64,000 nucleotides of DNA from Kosakonia sacchari SP1 (GCF_000300455.3 NZ_CP007215.2:3038001-3102000); one strand, 5' to 3'. Shown: positions 27,011 to 36,590, counted from the stretch's first letter. Notes: a model not told the origin generated them from the letters alone. Program-made: numbers and translations.

Positions 27011-28315
27011 TTACGAAAATTTAAATGCATCGGATATATTTAATCTGGATGCTCGCAAAGCCGGTAGTATTGACGCTAACGAGGAGGTTAGCACAGGCAA
27101 TACAAACGTTAACCATATCAACTCGACGTTGTTAGTTTTAATGAATGCAGTATAGCCTTGCGTTTGCCCGGGGGACGGAGGCATGGCGATACCGTGCAGA
27201 TTAATGATACCTGCCAGAATGAAGCCGATGAGAAGACTTCCAACCGCGCCGAGGGTGCCAATAAATATACCTTCAAGCAGAAACAACCGCGAAATATGTA
27301 ATGGCTGTAAACCCATAGCCCGCAGCGTGGTGATTTCTCTCGTACGCTCTATAATATTCATTGTCATCGCATTACCGATCATAAAAATGACGATGAGGGC
27401 CACAATGAGCTTGATAAAGAAATAAATACCTGAAAGTAAGCTCTCTACCTGTTGATAAAAAATCGAAGCATCTTTCCAGCTTTTAACTATCAATGGTAAA
27501 TGATGTTCATCAATAAAATGCCGCAACCTGTCGATGAACATATCGGTGTTGTCTTTTTTAAGCAAGATTAATACCTTGCTTACGCCATCTGTACCCATTA
27601 ATTTTTGTGCTGTTGCTAAGGGCATTTTCATCGCAACATCATCATAATCTTTAATCCCTGAGGAAAAGATGCCGCGTAACTTCAATGAAAGAGCGCCCTG
27701 ACCACCATGAGTATTGACAGTGATTATATCAAGCCAGTCACCATAATGAGCATTTAGTGTTCCGGCAAGCCCTTCTCCGAGGGTAGCTTCATTGGTTTTC
27801 ACTCGAGATAAGTCACTGCCAGAAATAACCTTATCGAAAGAACCAAGCTTTAACGATGGCAAGGGTTCTACACCTAACCCTGAAAAAAAACTGGAGGTTT
27901 CATTTTCGTATTGTGATATGACGCCACTAAATTCTAGTTGTCCTGAAATAGTTGAAATATCATCAGACAATGCACGGTCATTGAGTATTTCTTTTTTCAG
28001 GTTTGCATAATCCGCGATCAGGCTGCGGCTTTTATTTGATGTCTCAAAATATTTTGGATTATAGATCTGTACATGTCCGATATTTGTTCTAATCGTCTGC
28101 TCCTTCAAAATCCAAAAAGAATAATCAATGAATCCACCATACAGAAAAATAGACACACCACCTAGCATAATGGCAATCGTGGTTGAAACTGTTCTTTTTT
28201 TATGCCTGAACAAGTTTAAAAATGAAAACTTTGCATCCCTGAACTTAAAAAACAGACAATAAAAGACAAAACACATTATCACGAGAACAGCTAAATTCAT
28301 TAAAAGCATGTGCAT
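27011..28315 (-). CDS. FtsX/MacB/LolC-type ABC transporter permease
   Basis: A 434-residue permease. An N-terminal membrane helix before the RHKKRTVSTTIAIM segment is extra compared with simple FtsX proteins. A second helix leads into a large periplasmic domain (about 70-300, MacB_PCD-like). Three C-terminal helices follow, the first with MTMNIIERTREITTLRAMG, the coupling motif of the LolC/LolE/MacB group. These transporters extract substrates from the inner membrane and do not pass them through a channel. Its ATPase partner is at 28962-29669, and a LolA-like protein follows. Confidence 0.87.
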   Translation of the reverse strand: MHMLLMNLAVLVIMCFVFYCLFFKFRDAKFSFLNLFRHKKRTVSTTIAIMLGGVSIFLYGGFIDYSFWILKEQTIRTNIGHVQIYNPKYFETSNKSRSLIADYANLKKEILNDRALSDDISTISGQLEFSGVISQYENETSSFFSGLGVEPLPSLKLGSFDKVISGSDLSRVKTNEATLGEGLAGTLNAHYGDWLDIITVNTHGGQGALSLKLRGIFSSGIKDYDDVAMKMPLATAQKLMGTDGVSKVLILLKKDNTDMFIDRLRHFIDEHHLPLIVKSWKDASIFYQQVESLLSGIYFFIKLIVALIVIFMIGNAMTMNIIERTREITTLRAMGLQPLHISRLFLLEGIFIGTLGAVGSLLIGFILAGIINLHGIAMPPSPGQTQGYTAFIKTNNVELIWLTFVLPVLTSSLASILPALRASRLNISDAFKFS

Positions 28316-28321
28316 GTAGAA

Positions 28322-28978
28322 CTACTCGCCTTTAAGTAATGGAATAACAACCTGGGAAACTTCATTCATATCCAACTCCGGTTCAGTATGAAAGTTTGGG
28401 CTCAGGAACTTCGCAGCCACGGCGGTTTGCGTCTTTATTTTTTCCATTAGCAATTCAGCCTGCTGATGTTGATTACAGTTTACCAGGGCTCTATAACGCA
28501 TATACTCAATATGTTCTACTATAGCTTTCTCAAATACATTTTTTTCTTTTAATAACCGTTCAGTATCGTCGAGTGTTACCACACAACGCCCTATTACAGC
28601 AGGTAAATAAGCGTCGATCCGTGCACGTAGATATCTAATCCGTGGGTTTTCGTCATGTGAATCTACCGCTTCATCAAGATAAAAAAAGCCCGTTTTGGCA
28701 TATTCCGAAGCATGGATAAAATCATTAACAGCCGAAAAGTGATTCGCCTGCCGTAGCATTCCATATGAATAAAAGATCAGCGACGTAACGTTCTTCGTTT
28801 TTACAAATTCCTGAAAAAGCGCCTGCGTCGTTTTCACTAACGCTTCGGGTTGTTCAGGGAGACCGTGCTGTATCACTTTATCGGCCTCCGGGGCAGGCAT
28901 TGCATAAGCACTATTCGCTACCACAGCAAAGACCAACCCCACCCAGAGAGGCCAATAATACTTACGCATCTGAGCCAT
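28322..28978 (-). CDS. Exported helical protein of unknown function
   Basis: A 218-residue protein with a signal peptide ending AYA-MPAPEAD. The rest is predicted helical (YAKTGFFYLDEAVDSHDENP, RIRYLRARIDAYLP), with a TPR-like flavour and two cysteines that could form a disulphide. No family recognised. It is encoded between the ABC ATPase, which it overlaps by 17 bases, and the FtsX permease. It is therefore probably a periplasmic part or adaptor of that transporter. The ATG at 28978 is preferred because GGAG lies nine bases upstream; the ATG at 28969 lacks a site. Confidence 0.65.
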   Translation of the reverse strand: MAQMRKYYWPLWVGLVFAVVANSAYAMPAPEADKVIQHGLPEQPEALVKTTQALFQEFVKTKNVTSLIFYSYGMLRQANHFSAVNDFIHASEYAKTGFFYLDEAVDSHDENPRIRYLRARIDAYLPAVIGRCVVTLDDTERLLKEKNVFEKAIVEHIEYMRYRALVNCNQHQQAELLMEKIKTQTAVAAKFLSPNFHTEPELDMNEVSQVVIPLLKGE

Positions 28979-29669
28979 GTACTAACACTCCATCTTTAAT
29001 TTCAATTACCCGCCTGGCGCTATCTCTAAGCTGGGTTGAATGCGTGGAAATAACAAATGTGGTGCTGGTCTGCTGATTTATATTCATTAACAACTCTAAA
29101 ATGGCCTCGCCCGTTGTTAAGTCCAGGTTCCCGGTCGGTTCATCGGCGACGACAACTCTGGGTTCATGCGCAAGCGCGCGGGCAATCGCAACGCGTTGCT
29201 GTTGCCCCCCCGATAACTGACCGGGTTTGCGATCAACTAAATGGGCAAGCCCCACGCTGTCCAGGAAATGTAAAGCGCGTTCTTTCGCGTCTTTCTTATT
29301 GAAATGTGCATTCAGAACAAGGGGATAAAATACATTATCAAAAACGCTGAGCACTGGAATAAGGTTAAAAAACTGAAAAATAAACCCTACGTATTTGCTT
29401 CGCATATACGCTAACCGTTTTTCAGGCATATCATTAAGAACATTATTGAGAAACATGACAGTTCCGGTGGAAGGCGTATCGATACCCGAAAGAATATTTA
29501 GCAACGTACTTTTTCCACTGCCGGAAGGCCCACATAGCGCCACAAACTCACCTTTCTTAATTTCAAGGTTAATGTTTTTTAGCGCATCGACCTTATTTTC
29601 GTTTATACCAAAACTTTTACAAATATCCTGCATAAAGATTGCGGGGAGTTCTTTTATTGTATTGCTCAT
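28962..29669 (-). CDS. LolD/MacB-type ABC transporter ATP-binding protein
   Basis: A 235-residue ATPase with Walker [10 protein letters not shown], signature [15 protein letters not shown], Walker [13 protein letters not shown] and the H-loop ISTHS. These match the LolD/FtsE/MacB group that pairs with FtsX-type permeases, such as the one encoded at 27011-28315. The start ATG at 29669 lies 53 bases inside the upstream gene and has GGGGG a few bases before it. That overlap points to co-translation and tight coupling of synthesis and export genes. Confidence 0.9.
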   Translation of the reverse strand: MSNTIKELPAIFMQDICKSFGINENKVDALKNINLEIKKGEFVALCGPSGSGKSTLLNILSGIDTPSTGTVMFLNNVLNDMPEKRLAYMRSKYVGFIFQFFNLIPVLSVFDNVFYPLVLNAHFNKKDAKERALHFLDSVGLAHLVDRKPGQLSGGQQQRVAIARALAHEPRVVVADEPTGNLDLTTGEAILELLMNINQQTSTTFVISTHSTQLRDSARRVIEIKDGVLVHGSDA

Positions 29670-30660
29670 AATTTACCCCCGACGAAAACAGAGTATCAAA
29701 ATAACTATACCCACCGAAGTTATCAGATAATATTGTGCGCATCTTTTTTTCAGGATGCGTATTGTTAAGTAGATACTCCCAACTCAGCGCAGGCGTAAGA
29801 CAACCACTCGCGCCATAAATATCATTCAGATCGACAACATTGATGCAAGTTTGAGGTATTATTCGCATGACATTCTCTTTTCTACCAGAAAAGGTAAGCA
29901 GATCATCTTCCGATAAATCCTTCGTCATCTCACGTTGAATGTCATCCACGTTGCCATGGGCGATATACTTACCGCAGCTGACTCTTAGCCCACTCTCGCG
30001 CAAGCTAAAAATAAAACACCCTGTCCGTTCGACTGAGAGTTGCACACCATTTTTTTGCTTCGATTTGACGCTACCTTTAATAGCAAGAGTATCTTCGTCT
30101 GAAAAGACCAATACGGGAATTGTTCTGTACGCTCCGCAGATAATTACAAAATCAAAAACCTGCCAGTGTAGATAATCCTGTGCTAATTGCATCGCTTGTA
30201 TTAGTGAAAACTTCTCTCCGCGTACTTTACAAGTCACGTTTTTGATTGAGAATTTTTTCAAGATATTTTTGGGTAATGTATCAATCATCGAAGTATGCAG
30301 TGCACTGGTGATATTTTCAAAGACAGATGATTCACCCCATGCATCGATATAAATGAAAGCAGCACGCGATTTTAGCAATAACATACGATCTCTTGGGGTC
30401 ATCTGTTGCAATGCGGCATCAGCGGCTTGCTCCATGGACTCAAGATAATCAATATAACGCGGTTTACGTATCATTTCCCGCGCATAAGTATCTTTATCAG
30501 TGCCAAATCGCTTAAACGCCCAGCCACTTGCCGAGGTGGATTTAAGCGCCTGATTATACAAATACGCCTCCCAGGCATTTAACCAGTGAGGAGCATAGAA
30601 ATAAAAAATCTCGTCTGGTTCCAAAAGCGAAAATGACGACAGATACATTTCATTTTTCAT
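29617..30660 (-). CDS. Degenerate ketosynthase-like protein (no catalytic triad)
   Basis: A 347-residue protein with a thiolase-fold outline. DFVIICGAYRTIPVLVFSDE matches the strand after the active-site helix. CINVVDLNDIYGASG matches the second-histidine region, and LSDNFGGYSYF matches the C-terminal SNSFGFGG loop. The positions that should hold Cys and the second His appear as Val (in VRGEKFSLIQA) and Ala (YGASG). It therefore probably does not condense; it may be a chain-length-factor-like partner, decarboxylase or structural subunit. I set the start at the ATG at 30660; a TTG at 30675 would overlap the previous stop. The alignment was done by eye. Confidence 0.6.
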   Translation of the reverse strand: MKNEMYLSSFSLLEPDEIFYFYAPHWLNAWEAYLYNQALKSTSASGWAFKRFGTDKDTYAREMIRKPRYIDYLESMEQAADAALQQMTPRDRMLLLKSRAAFIYIDAWGESSVFENITSALHTSMIDTLPKNILKKFSIKNVTCKVRGEKFSLIQAMQLAQDYLHWQVFDFVIICGAYRTIPVLVFSDEDTLAIKGSVKSKQKNGVQLSVERTGCFIFSLRESGLRVSCGKYIAHGNVDDIQREMTKDLSEDDLLTFSGRKENVMRIIPQTCINVVDLNDIYGASGCLTPALSWEYLLNNTHPEKKMRTILSDNFGGYSYFDTLFSSGVNYEQYNKRTPRNLYAGYL

Positions 30661-30671
30661 ATCTACTAATC

Positions 30672-31883
30672 TCAAATGCGGGTATCAGACATGACGATAC
30701 CGATAATTGATCCATCAACGCCAAGTCCCGTTTTGAGCAAATGTTTCTTTTCATGTTTGATGACGCCGATGTCAGTCAACAACTGACTCGCAATTTCTTC
30801 GATAATGTCATCATTACTTACCGGAGTAAGTAATTCGCGTTGGCGAAGGGAGTGCTCACCAATAATCAAATCGACGATCCCTGAGCCCGTTGTGGTGTAA
30901 CCCAGTTGTCCTTTATATGCGAGAACCGGAACAGGTTGCTTGTCTGAAAGCATTGCTATTGCTTTGGCTTCTGCCTTGTCGCTGTTTGATGAACCGTTGC
31001 CATGAGGAATAATTGCGCATAAATCGCCGAGGCCAACGTTCGCATCATCCAATATTTTACCGATTACCTTAATAATATTGGCGCTTAACCATGCTGAATC
31101 ATTACTGCGACTCGCACTAATTTGCGCATAGGTGGATTTGAGCTGTACTCCCCCATTTCTTCCTCTGGCCTGTCGATGTGCTTTACTCTCAAGTAATATG
31201 ACGCAATACCCCTCTGCAAATAAAACCGATCTGCTATTTTGACCAAAGGGCTGTACTGATTCGCTATCAAGCATAGATTGATTTTCGAGAAACCAAATAT
31301 CTTGCGTTTTAATTTTTGAACAATTAATTACACAAACAATATCTGCCCCGTCATTATCGATCGCCTGGCAACCAAGATGAACCGCAGTCAATGATGAATT
31401 ACTGGTGCAATGTAAATTAGGCGGAAGATATTTTAATTGATATTTATGCGCAATGTTATAGGCGAGTTCATCCTGCGACATATTGTTTACATGAAGCCGA
31501 CTTATTGATGGTGAACATTTAAGATCCTCAACGTCATTGTGATCATAGAAAGATTTATAGTCCATGCCATCAACACGAGGCCCCAGCCCGGTTAAATATA
31601 CCCTTACCCTTTCGCCGGTAAGCGCGCTTTTACTAAGATTAGCCTGAACCAGTGCATCATCAATTAACCGATGTAATAATGCTAATGGGCTATCATCTAT
31701 CTGATCTAGCCTCGCCACGCGCTTATTTCCTCTAAACCCACATTTCAGCGCTACTTCATCAGATGCAAACCAATAGTTTTCATTAACACGCTTACCGACG
31801 CGAAGATTATTGATCAACTGACTATAATTTTCAGCAAAGGGTAAATATAGACTGTAACCAGCAATGATAGCCGCATTATCCAT
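30672..31883 (-). CDS. Ketosynthase-like protein with Ser in place of active-site Cys
   Basis: A 403-residue beta-ketoacyl synthase fold. The nucleophile-elbow helix reads HCTSNSSLTAVHLGC. Aligned on SSL...HL, the catalytic position is S161, with a cysteine two residues earlier. The first histidine motif is kept (IPHGNGSSNSDKAEAKA). The second is GY instead of GH (KGQLGYTTTGSG). Condensation is therefore doubtful; decarboxylation, acyl transfer or off-loading to an amine or alcohol are possible. It starts five bases after the KS-CLF fusion and is followed by another degenerate KS-like gene. Confidence 0.75.
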   Translation of the reverse strand: MDNAAIIAGYSLYLPFAENYSQLINNLRVGKRVNENYWFASDEVALKCGFRGNKRVARLDQIDDSPLALLHRLIDDALVQANLSKSALTGERVRVYLTGLGPRVDGMDYKSFYDHNDVEDLKCSPSISRLHVNNMSQDELAYNIAHKYQLKYLPPNLHCTSNSSLTAVHLGCQAIDNDGADIVCVINCSKIKTQDIWFLENQSMLDSESVQPFGQNSRSVLFAEGYCVILLESKAHRQARGRNGGVQLKSTYAQISASRSNDSAWLSANIIKVIGKILDDANVGLGDLCAIIPHGNGSSNSDKAEAKAIAMLSDKQPVPVLAYKGQLGYTTTGSGIVDLIIGEHSLRQRELLTPVSNDDIIEEIASQLLTDIGVIKHEKKHLLKTGLGVDGSIIGIVMSDTRI

Positions 31884-31887
31884 TGCT

Positions 31888-34446
31888 CTATTCCTTAATT
31901 ACGAATGCATAATAGTTTCCGCCTTCTGTTGCCCCAACCAGAAGAACATGCTTAAGCGTTAAATTTTGAGGGCTCCGTACAAAGTTTATACGTGAATCGA
32001 AGAACACTTGCGTATAGGGAATAGCCGGCACTTTTTGCTTTTTAATGCAATCAATAAGAACCAAAAGATTGAGCAATCCGGCAGATGAAGCCACGAACCC
32101 GAAATAAGCGTTATAGTTAACAACCGGAACCCGTGGATTCTCTTCCTGGAAAACGTTGTAGATGGCGTCGATTTCAATTTGCGAATTTTCTTTACTGCCA
32201 TTACTACTGCCGCAAACCAAATCGATATCTGCGGCATTAACCCCAGCATCATTAAGCGCACGTTCAATGGCCAGCGACATTGCTGACGATTTTTCATTCA
32301 ATAACGATGCGTCAAAGTAACTATTACTGCTGGATTTACCGTAGCCCGCAATTTCGGCCATCACTTCGACACCACGCGTTACCGCAGCATCAGGGTCCTC
32401 CAGTAGCAACATGCAAGCCCCTTCGCCGGGAATGAATCCCTTTGGCTGCTCACCATAAATCTGATAATCGTTGACATCAGAAGTCATATGGATTTTCTGT
32501 GTTAGCGCATCCATATAGAGAGACAGTGAGGGGAAATATTCATCAGCACCGCCCACTATCACATGGGGTTGCAGGTTTTGTCGGATAATCTCATAGCCAT
32601 AGGTTAATGCACCGAGTGCCGCGTTCTCGCCGGTAGCGAGTGTGGTGGTATAACCTTTAATACCTTCAGAAATCCCGCAGAAAGTGGCAATAGAATTCAT
32701 TAGCGAGCCCGGGAACTCTGAGGTACTCACTTTCCGCGGATCAGGTTTCAGGCTCTGCAAATATTTATAAGTTGTCTCCTGAGGGCCACGAGACATCCCC
32801 ATGATCATACCGAGCTCTTCGCCATCACGTTTTATTTTACGTTTTGCCATATTCAACGATTCGGTCAGTGCAACAAGTGCAAACGTAGCGCCACGTGTTG
32901 CCTTTCGGGCATCAAAACGGCGCAGATGTTTACGCGGCTCCAGCCCCATTACCTGAAAGGTCTTAAAATCCGGTTCCTGTTCCGGAAATGTTCCGTTGCT
33001 CATGGCGGCTTCATCGCCAAAAATTTCTTCGAGTTGATTTGTGGCTACCAGCACCCGTAACAATTCCCGCGCTTCTGCGAGGGTGTCATCAGGAAACGTA
33101 ACACCGCCCAATACGGGTTCGTTATTTTTTTGGCAGACGTTGTGCAAAATGTCATTAACCGTGTGACCAATCGCCGTTACGGCTCCTGCGCCAGTAATAG
33201 CCACACGCTTACGGTCATATTGACTGACCGGTACCGTTCCTGGTTTTGTACTCACCACCATGCAGCAGTTATTTCCACCAAATGCATAGTTATTTTTCAT
33301 AAAGATATTAATTTCTTTTTCTCGAAACTCATTAGCGACATAGTCCAGGTCGCAATTTGGCCGCGCAATTGAGAAATTGAGAGTCGGTAAAACTTTATTT
33401 TCAGGAAGCGTCACGAGGCAAGCGATGAGCTCAACGATGCCTGCAGCACCAATGTTGTGGCCGAAATAAGATTTTGTTGAACTGACAAGCAAATGATCGT
33501 TATCAGGAAACACTTTCTTCATCGCCAGCGTTTCAATACGGTCATTCGCTTCGGTACCTGTACCGTGTGTATTGACGTAATCAATTTGTTCCGGTTTTAC
33601 GCCAGCATTTTCCATGGCTTTAAGCATGACCTGTACAGCACCACTGGCTCGGGGATCCGGGCCGGTTTCGTGGTAGGCATCGCAGGAGGTCGCGTAAGAG
33701 AGAATCTCACCGTAAATATTGGCTCCGCGAGCGATAGCGTGTTCATAATCCTCCAGCACGATCGCGCCGGCACCTTCGCCGATAGACATACCAGACTGAC
33801 CTGAAAAGGGAGTGCAGGTGTCGGGGTGCATTACGTTCAAAGCGTAAAATCCAGCAAACGTCGGCAGATAGATCGGTTCTGTACCGACAGCCAGCATGGT
33901 CTTACTTTTACCATTTTGGATATAGTCAAAAGCCATCCCGATCGCGTTAGGACTGGCAGTACAGGCTGTTGCGACCAATTCCCCGCCGCCTTTAAGGCCT
34001 AAGAGTGTCGAAACACTTGAACAACAGGAAGAAAATCCCCCCGAATAAATAGCCTTACGAAGCGAGAAATCCTCCATTCGCTGCTCGAAAATTGGCAGAA
34101 ACGCTTCTGTGCCAGCGGAAGAAACGCCAACAATTAACCCTGTCTCATCCAGGCATGCTTTGTTATCGACAAGCCCAGCCTGAGTCAGGGCATCTTTGCC
34201 CACTTTGTATGCCCATAAGGCAGCGTTATCCAATGAATGAATGATGTCTTCGGGGATCCCTGAATAATCTATTTCGTGAAGAACTTCCGCTGCACGAGCA
34301 TTTTCAAACCACGCTGTAAACCGCTCACTGTCGCCGACACCATTTTTCTTATCAAATAGCGCTTTTTTGAAATCTTCAATGGTTTCGGCCAGGGATGACA
34401 AAATCCCCATGCCTGTAATTACAACTCGTTTTCGGTTTGTCTTCAT
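31888..34446 (-). CDS. Fused ketosynthase and chain-length-factor-like protein
   Basis: About 852 residues made of two KS folds in one chain, each opening with RKRV(V/A)ITG. Half one has a full triad: C162 in ATACTASPNA, H294 in NTHGTGT and H330 in SSTKSYFGHN. Half two (from about 421) has Leu at the Cys position (TTTLATGENAA), Ser for the first His (CGSSNGSKEN) and Phe for the second (YFGFVASSAG). This is the pattern of a KSα with a fused KSβ/chain-length factor, as in polyene and type II aromatic systems where the two are normally separate proteins. The start ATG at 34446 follows GGGGGATAACG; the extension to 34494 lacks a signal. It performs chain elongation on the cluster ACP. Confidence 0.88.
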   Translation of the reverse strand: MKTNRKRVVITGMGILSSLAETIEDFKKALFDKKNGVGDSERFTAWFENARAAEVLHEIDYSGIPEDIIHSLDNAALWAYKVGKDALTQAGLVDNKACLDETGLIVGVSSAGTEAFLPIFEQRMEDFSLRKAIYSGGFSSCCSSVSTLLGLKGGGELVATACTASPNAIGMAFDYIQNGKSKTMLAVGTEPIYLPTFAGFYALNVMHPDTCTPFSGQSGMSIGEGAGAIVLEDYEHAIARGANIYGEILSYATSCDAYHETGPDPRASGAVQVMLKAMENAGVKPEQIDYVNTHGTGTEANDRIETLAMKKVFPDNDHLLVSSTKSYFGHNIGAAGIVELIACLVTLPENKVLPTLNFSIARPNCDLDYVANEFREKEINIFMKNNYAFGGNNCCMVVSTKPGTVPVSQYDRKRVAITGAGAVTAIGHTVNDILHNVCQKNNEPVLGGVTFPDDTLAEARELLRVLVATNQLEEIFGDEAAMSNGTFPEQEPDFKTFQVMGLEPRKHLRRFDARKATRGATFALVALTESLNMAKRKIKRDGEELGMIMGMSRGPQETTYKYLQSLKPDPRKVSTSEFPGSLMNSIATFCGISEGIKGYTTTLATGENAALGALTYGYEIIRQNLQPHVIVGGADEYFPSLSLYMDALTQKIHMTSDVNDYQIYGEQPKGFIPGEGACMLLLEDPDAAVTRGVEVMAEIAGYGKSSSNSYFDASLLNEKSSAMSLAIERALNDAGVNAADIDLVCGSSNGSKENSQIEIDAIYNVFQEENPRVPVVNYNAYFGFVASSAGLLNLLVLIDCIKKQKVPAIPYTQVFFDSRINFVRSPQNLTLKHVLLVGATEGGNYYAFVIKE

Positions 34447-34547
34447 CGTTATCCCCCGGAGTAGAAAACCTTTTAGCACACAATAAATAGCCAAAGTAAA
34501 GCAACATATTTATATCTGCCGCTTTACTTTTATTTTAATTATTAGAG

Positions 34548-35708
34548 TCACATAATTCGCTTTGACTTTGATGAATCAATATAACTATGCTCAGCCGGAT
34601 TAACCAACATACTTAAGTTATATAAAAACGGCACGCTTTGGGTTCTGGCCGGGATATTTTCTTCTGCCGTTAAAATTTCAAACCCTGGGATATCCGCCAA
34701 AGCATAGTCATTATCAATCAAAGCTAGCGAGATAAAAGATTGTAGCGCAGGGGAAAACCCGGATTTAACAATAATGCCAACCTCTTTACCCTCAACCAAA
34801 ACTTTATCATCAGATTTAATACCACTGCACTCTGCAGTTGGGAGCATACCAACGAGTTTACGCTCCCCCTGGTTATGGGACTGTGGCTCTATCACTGACT
34901 TGCCAATAAAATTTTCTTTATCGTATTGAATTGCCCATTGCATTTGCAGCTCAATCGGGTTTTTGCTATACCCGGAAAAAATACTTTCATCCCATCCGGT
35001 GTTTTCAAGACGAACAATATCCTGGTACTGAATACCACCTGTTTTCAATTCATATTTATCACCAATCGAAAGGATGTTTTCCCATAATTTCACCAGAGCG
35101 GGTTCCTGACCAATGGCCATATAGGCAAATTCGCCATGTTTTCCACAGCGGAAGATGACCAGTTCATCGGCCTCATTAATGTATTCAAAATAAGGTAAAC
35201 CAATAATGTCGTAGCCATATATTTCTGACATAACTTCCCAGGAGTAAGGTCCTTCCAGCATAATAGCGCCCCAGCCGCTATCTGCCATAGAGTTAATCTC
35301 CGGCAGTTCAACGATATCAAGTTCTTCACTGCTTTCTAAAATTGAAGTAAGACGTTCGATTATCTCCGACGCCGGGATGTTTTCTGAAAGGAGGTAATAA
35401 CCGTCAGAGGTACAGAGCACATACATGTCCCCACGGATGGTTCCATCCTCATTTAATACCAATGAATAGATACCTTGTTCATCGCGAATGATTGAGATAT
35501 CTGCAGAGGCCATATGATTCACTACAGCCCATGCATCATCGCCCATCACACTAACGATAGACATATGTGAATAATCGACGAGTAAGGCATTTTCTCTGAC
35601 TGCTTTATATTCAATTGCAAGATCGTGATACGCTACGGGTACAGTGTGATTATTATAAATGCCCATCCAGGCATTGTTTTCCAGATGCAAATCATTAAGA
35701 GACTTCAT
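34548..35708 (-). CDS. GcvT-like (aminomethyltransferase-fold) protein
   Basis: A 386-residue protein with the glycine-cleavage T-protein/YgfZ fold. An N-terminal AVRENALLVDYSHMS matches the GcvT stretch 'R..vGl.DvShm'. GTIRGDMYVL keeps an aspartate (D94) at the catalytic position. A C-terminal beta domain contains FIGKSVIEPQ. The usual H- and P-proteins are not nearby, so a role in glycine cleavage is unlikely. The streptococcal cyl pigment operon also carries a GcvT-like gene (cylF) among fatty-acid genes. One-carbon or aminomethyl chemistry on the product, using folate, is a reasonable guess. It sits between ACP and the KS-CLF gene. Confidence 0.82.
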   Translation of the reverse strand: MKSLNDLHLENNAWMGIYNNHTVPVAYHDLAIEYKAVRENALLVDYSHMSIVSVMGDDAWAVVNHMASADISIIRDEQGIYSLVLNEDGTIRGDMYVLCTSDGYYLLSENIPASEIIERLTSILESSEELDIVELPEINSMADSGWGAIMLEGPYSWEVMSEIYGYDIIGLPYFEYINEADELVIFRCGKHGEFAYMAIGQEPALVKLWENILSIGDKYELKTGGIQYQDIVRLENTGWDESIFSGYSKNPIELQMQWAIQYDKENFIGKSVIEPQSHNQGERKLVGMLPTAECSGIKSDDKVLVEGKEVGIIVKSGFSPALQSFISLALIDNDYALADIPGFEILTAEENIPARTQSVPFLYNLSMLVNPAEHSYIDSSKSKRIM

Positions 35709-35738
35709 AAAACCTCTTCGGGTAAATTGATCAAAAAA

Positions 35739-36020
35739 TCAGGAACGTTTTTTTGTAATAACAAATGATGCCAAATTATTAATGCTACGCATGTAAGAAG
35801 GATCGTCTCCTTCACTTACCTGGATATTAAAAACCTTATCAAGTAAAACAATAATTTCTGTCGCGTCCACTGAATCCAGCTTTAAACCGTTACCAAATAA
35901 TGGTGTATCGTCATCAATTTGCGTTTCATCCCTTTGAATATTTAATCGCTGGATGATTTCGGTTTTGATTGTGAAAAGTACATTTTTACGTTCCTGGATA
36001 TTATCATGCATCGTTGTCAT
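35739..36020 (-). CDS. Acyl carrier protein
   Basis: A 93-residue four-helix carrier. The phosphopantetheine attachment serine is S50 in LKLDSVDATEI; the usual DSL is DSV, as often in specialised ACPs. The preceding TPLFGNGL and following IVLLDKVFNIQV match helices I-II of type II ACPs. It holds the growing chain for the cluster's KS, KR and DH. It starts three bases after the dehydratase stop. The ATG at 36011 is an alternative start. A dedicated holo-ACP synthase is encoded in the same operon. Confidence 0.9.
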   Translation of the reverse strand: MTTMHDNIQERKNVLFTIKTEIIQRLNIQRDETQIDDDTPLFGNGLKLDSVDATEIIVLLDKVFNIQVSEGDDPSYMRSINNLASFVITKKRS

Positions 36021-36023
36021 TGC

Positions 36024-36590
36024 TTATGTCCCATTAATGATGTGTTTCGCTTCACGGTAGTTAATTATTGTTCCCTGACTAATTAACTTTTTACCCACAT
36101 TAGCCGTCACGGAATAGTGCTTAAACCCAGTTGGATCTGAAAATGCCAGCTTGCTTGTAACCTCGATCGTATCTCCCGGATAAGCAATATCTTTAAATTT
36201 TAAATTTTGCGCTGCTAATACGCCACGCACTTGCGAACGTCTTTTTCGAATGATATCCAATAACTCTTGCTGATGGATTTTCGCATAAATATCTCGTAAG
36301 CTTTTTAATTCAACACCAAACTCTTCAAAATAAATATCACAAATATCAGTAATAAATGAAAAATACTCACTTGCCTGACCAAATATCTCCGCAATGAGAA
36401 CACCGGGCATGATAGGGTCATCTGGAAAGTGGCCAAGTAAATAGGGTTCATTATAAGTAATATGCTTTACGATCTGCACATACCCATTTTCCCCATATTT
36501 ATAATCATCTATTCTGTCAACCATTAATAAGGGTTGCCGCCACCCGCCCATTTCAAGAAAAAGTTTTGAAGGAATAGAATATCTGGACAT
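36024..36590 (-). CDS. FabZ-like 3-hydroxyacyl-ACP dehydratase
   Basis: A 188-residue hot-dog-fold protein. GHFPDDPIMPGVLIAE holds the FabZ catalytic pair H54 and E68. It is about 35 residues longer than FabZ because of an insertion at about 75-118 (FITDICDIYFEEFGVELKSL onward), rich in acidic and basic residues. It dehydrates the hydroxyacyl chain to an enoyl chain. No enoyl reductase is present in the cluster, so double bonds should remain. The gene is three bases from both neighbours (KR and ACP). Confidence 0.85.
   Translation of the reverse strand: MSRYSIPSKLFLEMGGWRQPLLMVDRIDDYKYGENGYVQIVKHITYNEPYLLGHFPDDPIMPGVLIAEIFGQASEYFSFITDICDIYFEEFGVELKSLRDIYAKIHQQELLDIIRKRRSQVRGVLAAQNLKFKDIAYPGDTIEVTSKLAFSDPTGFKHYSVTANVGKKLISQGTIINYREAKHIINGT

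Noticed and set aside
34548-35708. Glycine cleavage system T-protein
   Set aside because: No gcvH or gcvP nearby, and the gene lies between ACP and KS genes, so a housekeeping glycine-cleavage role is unlikely.
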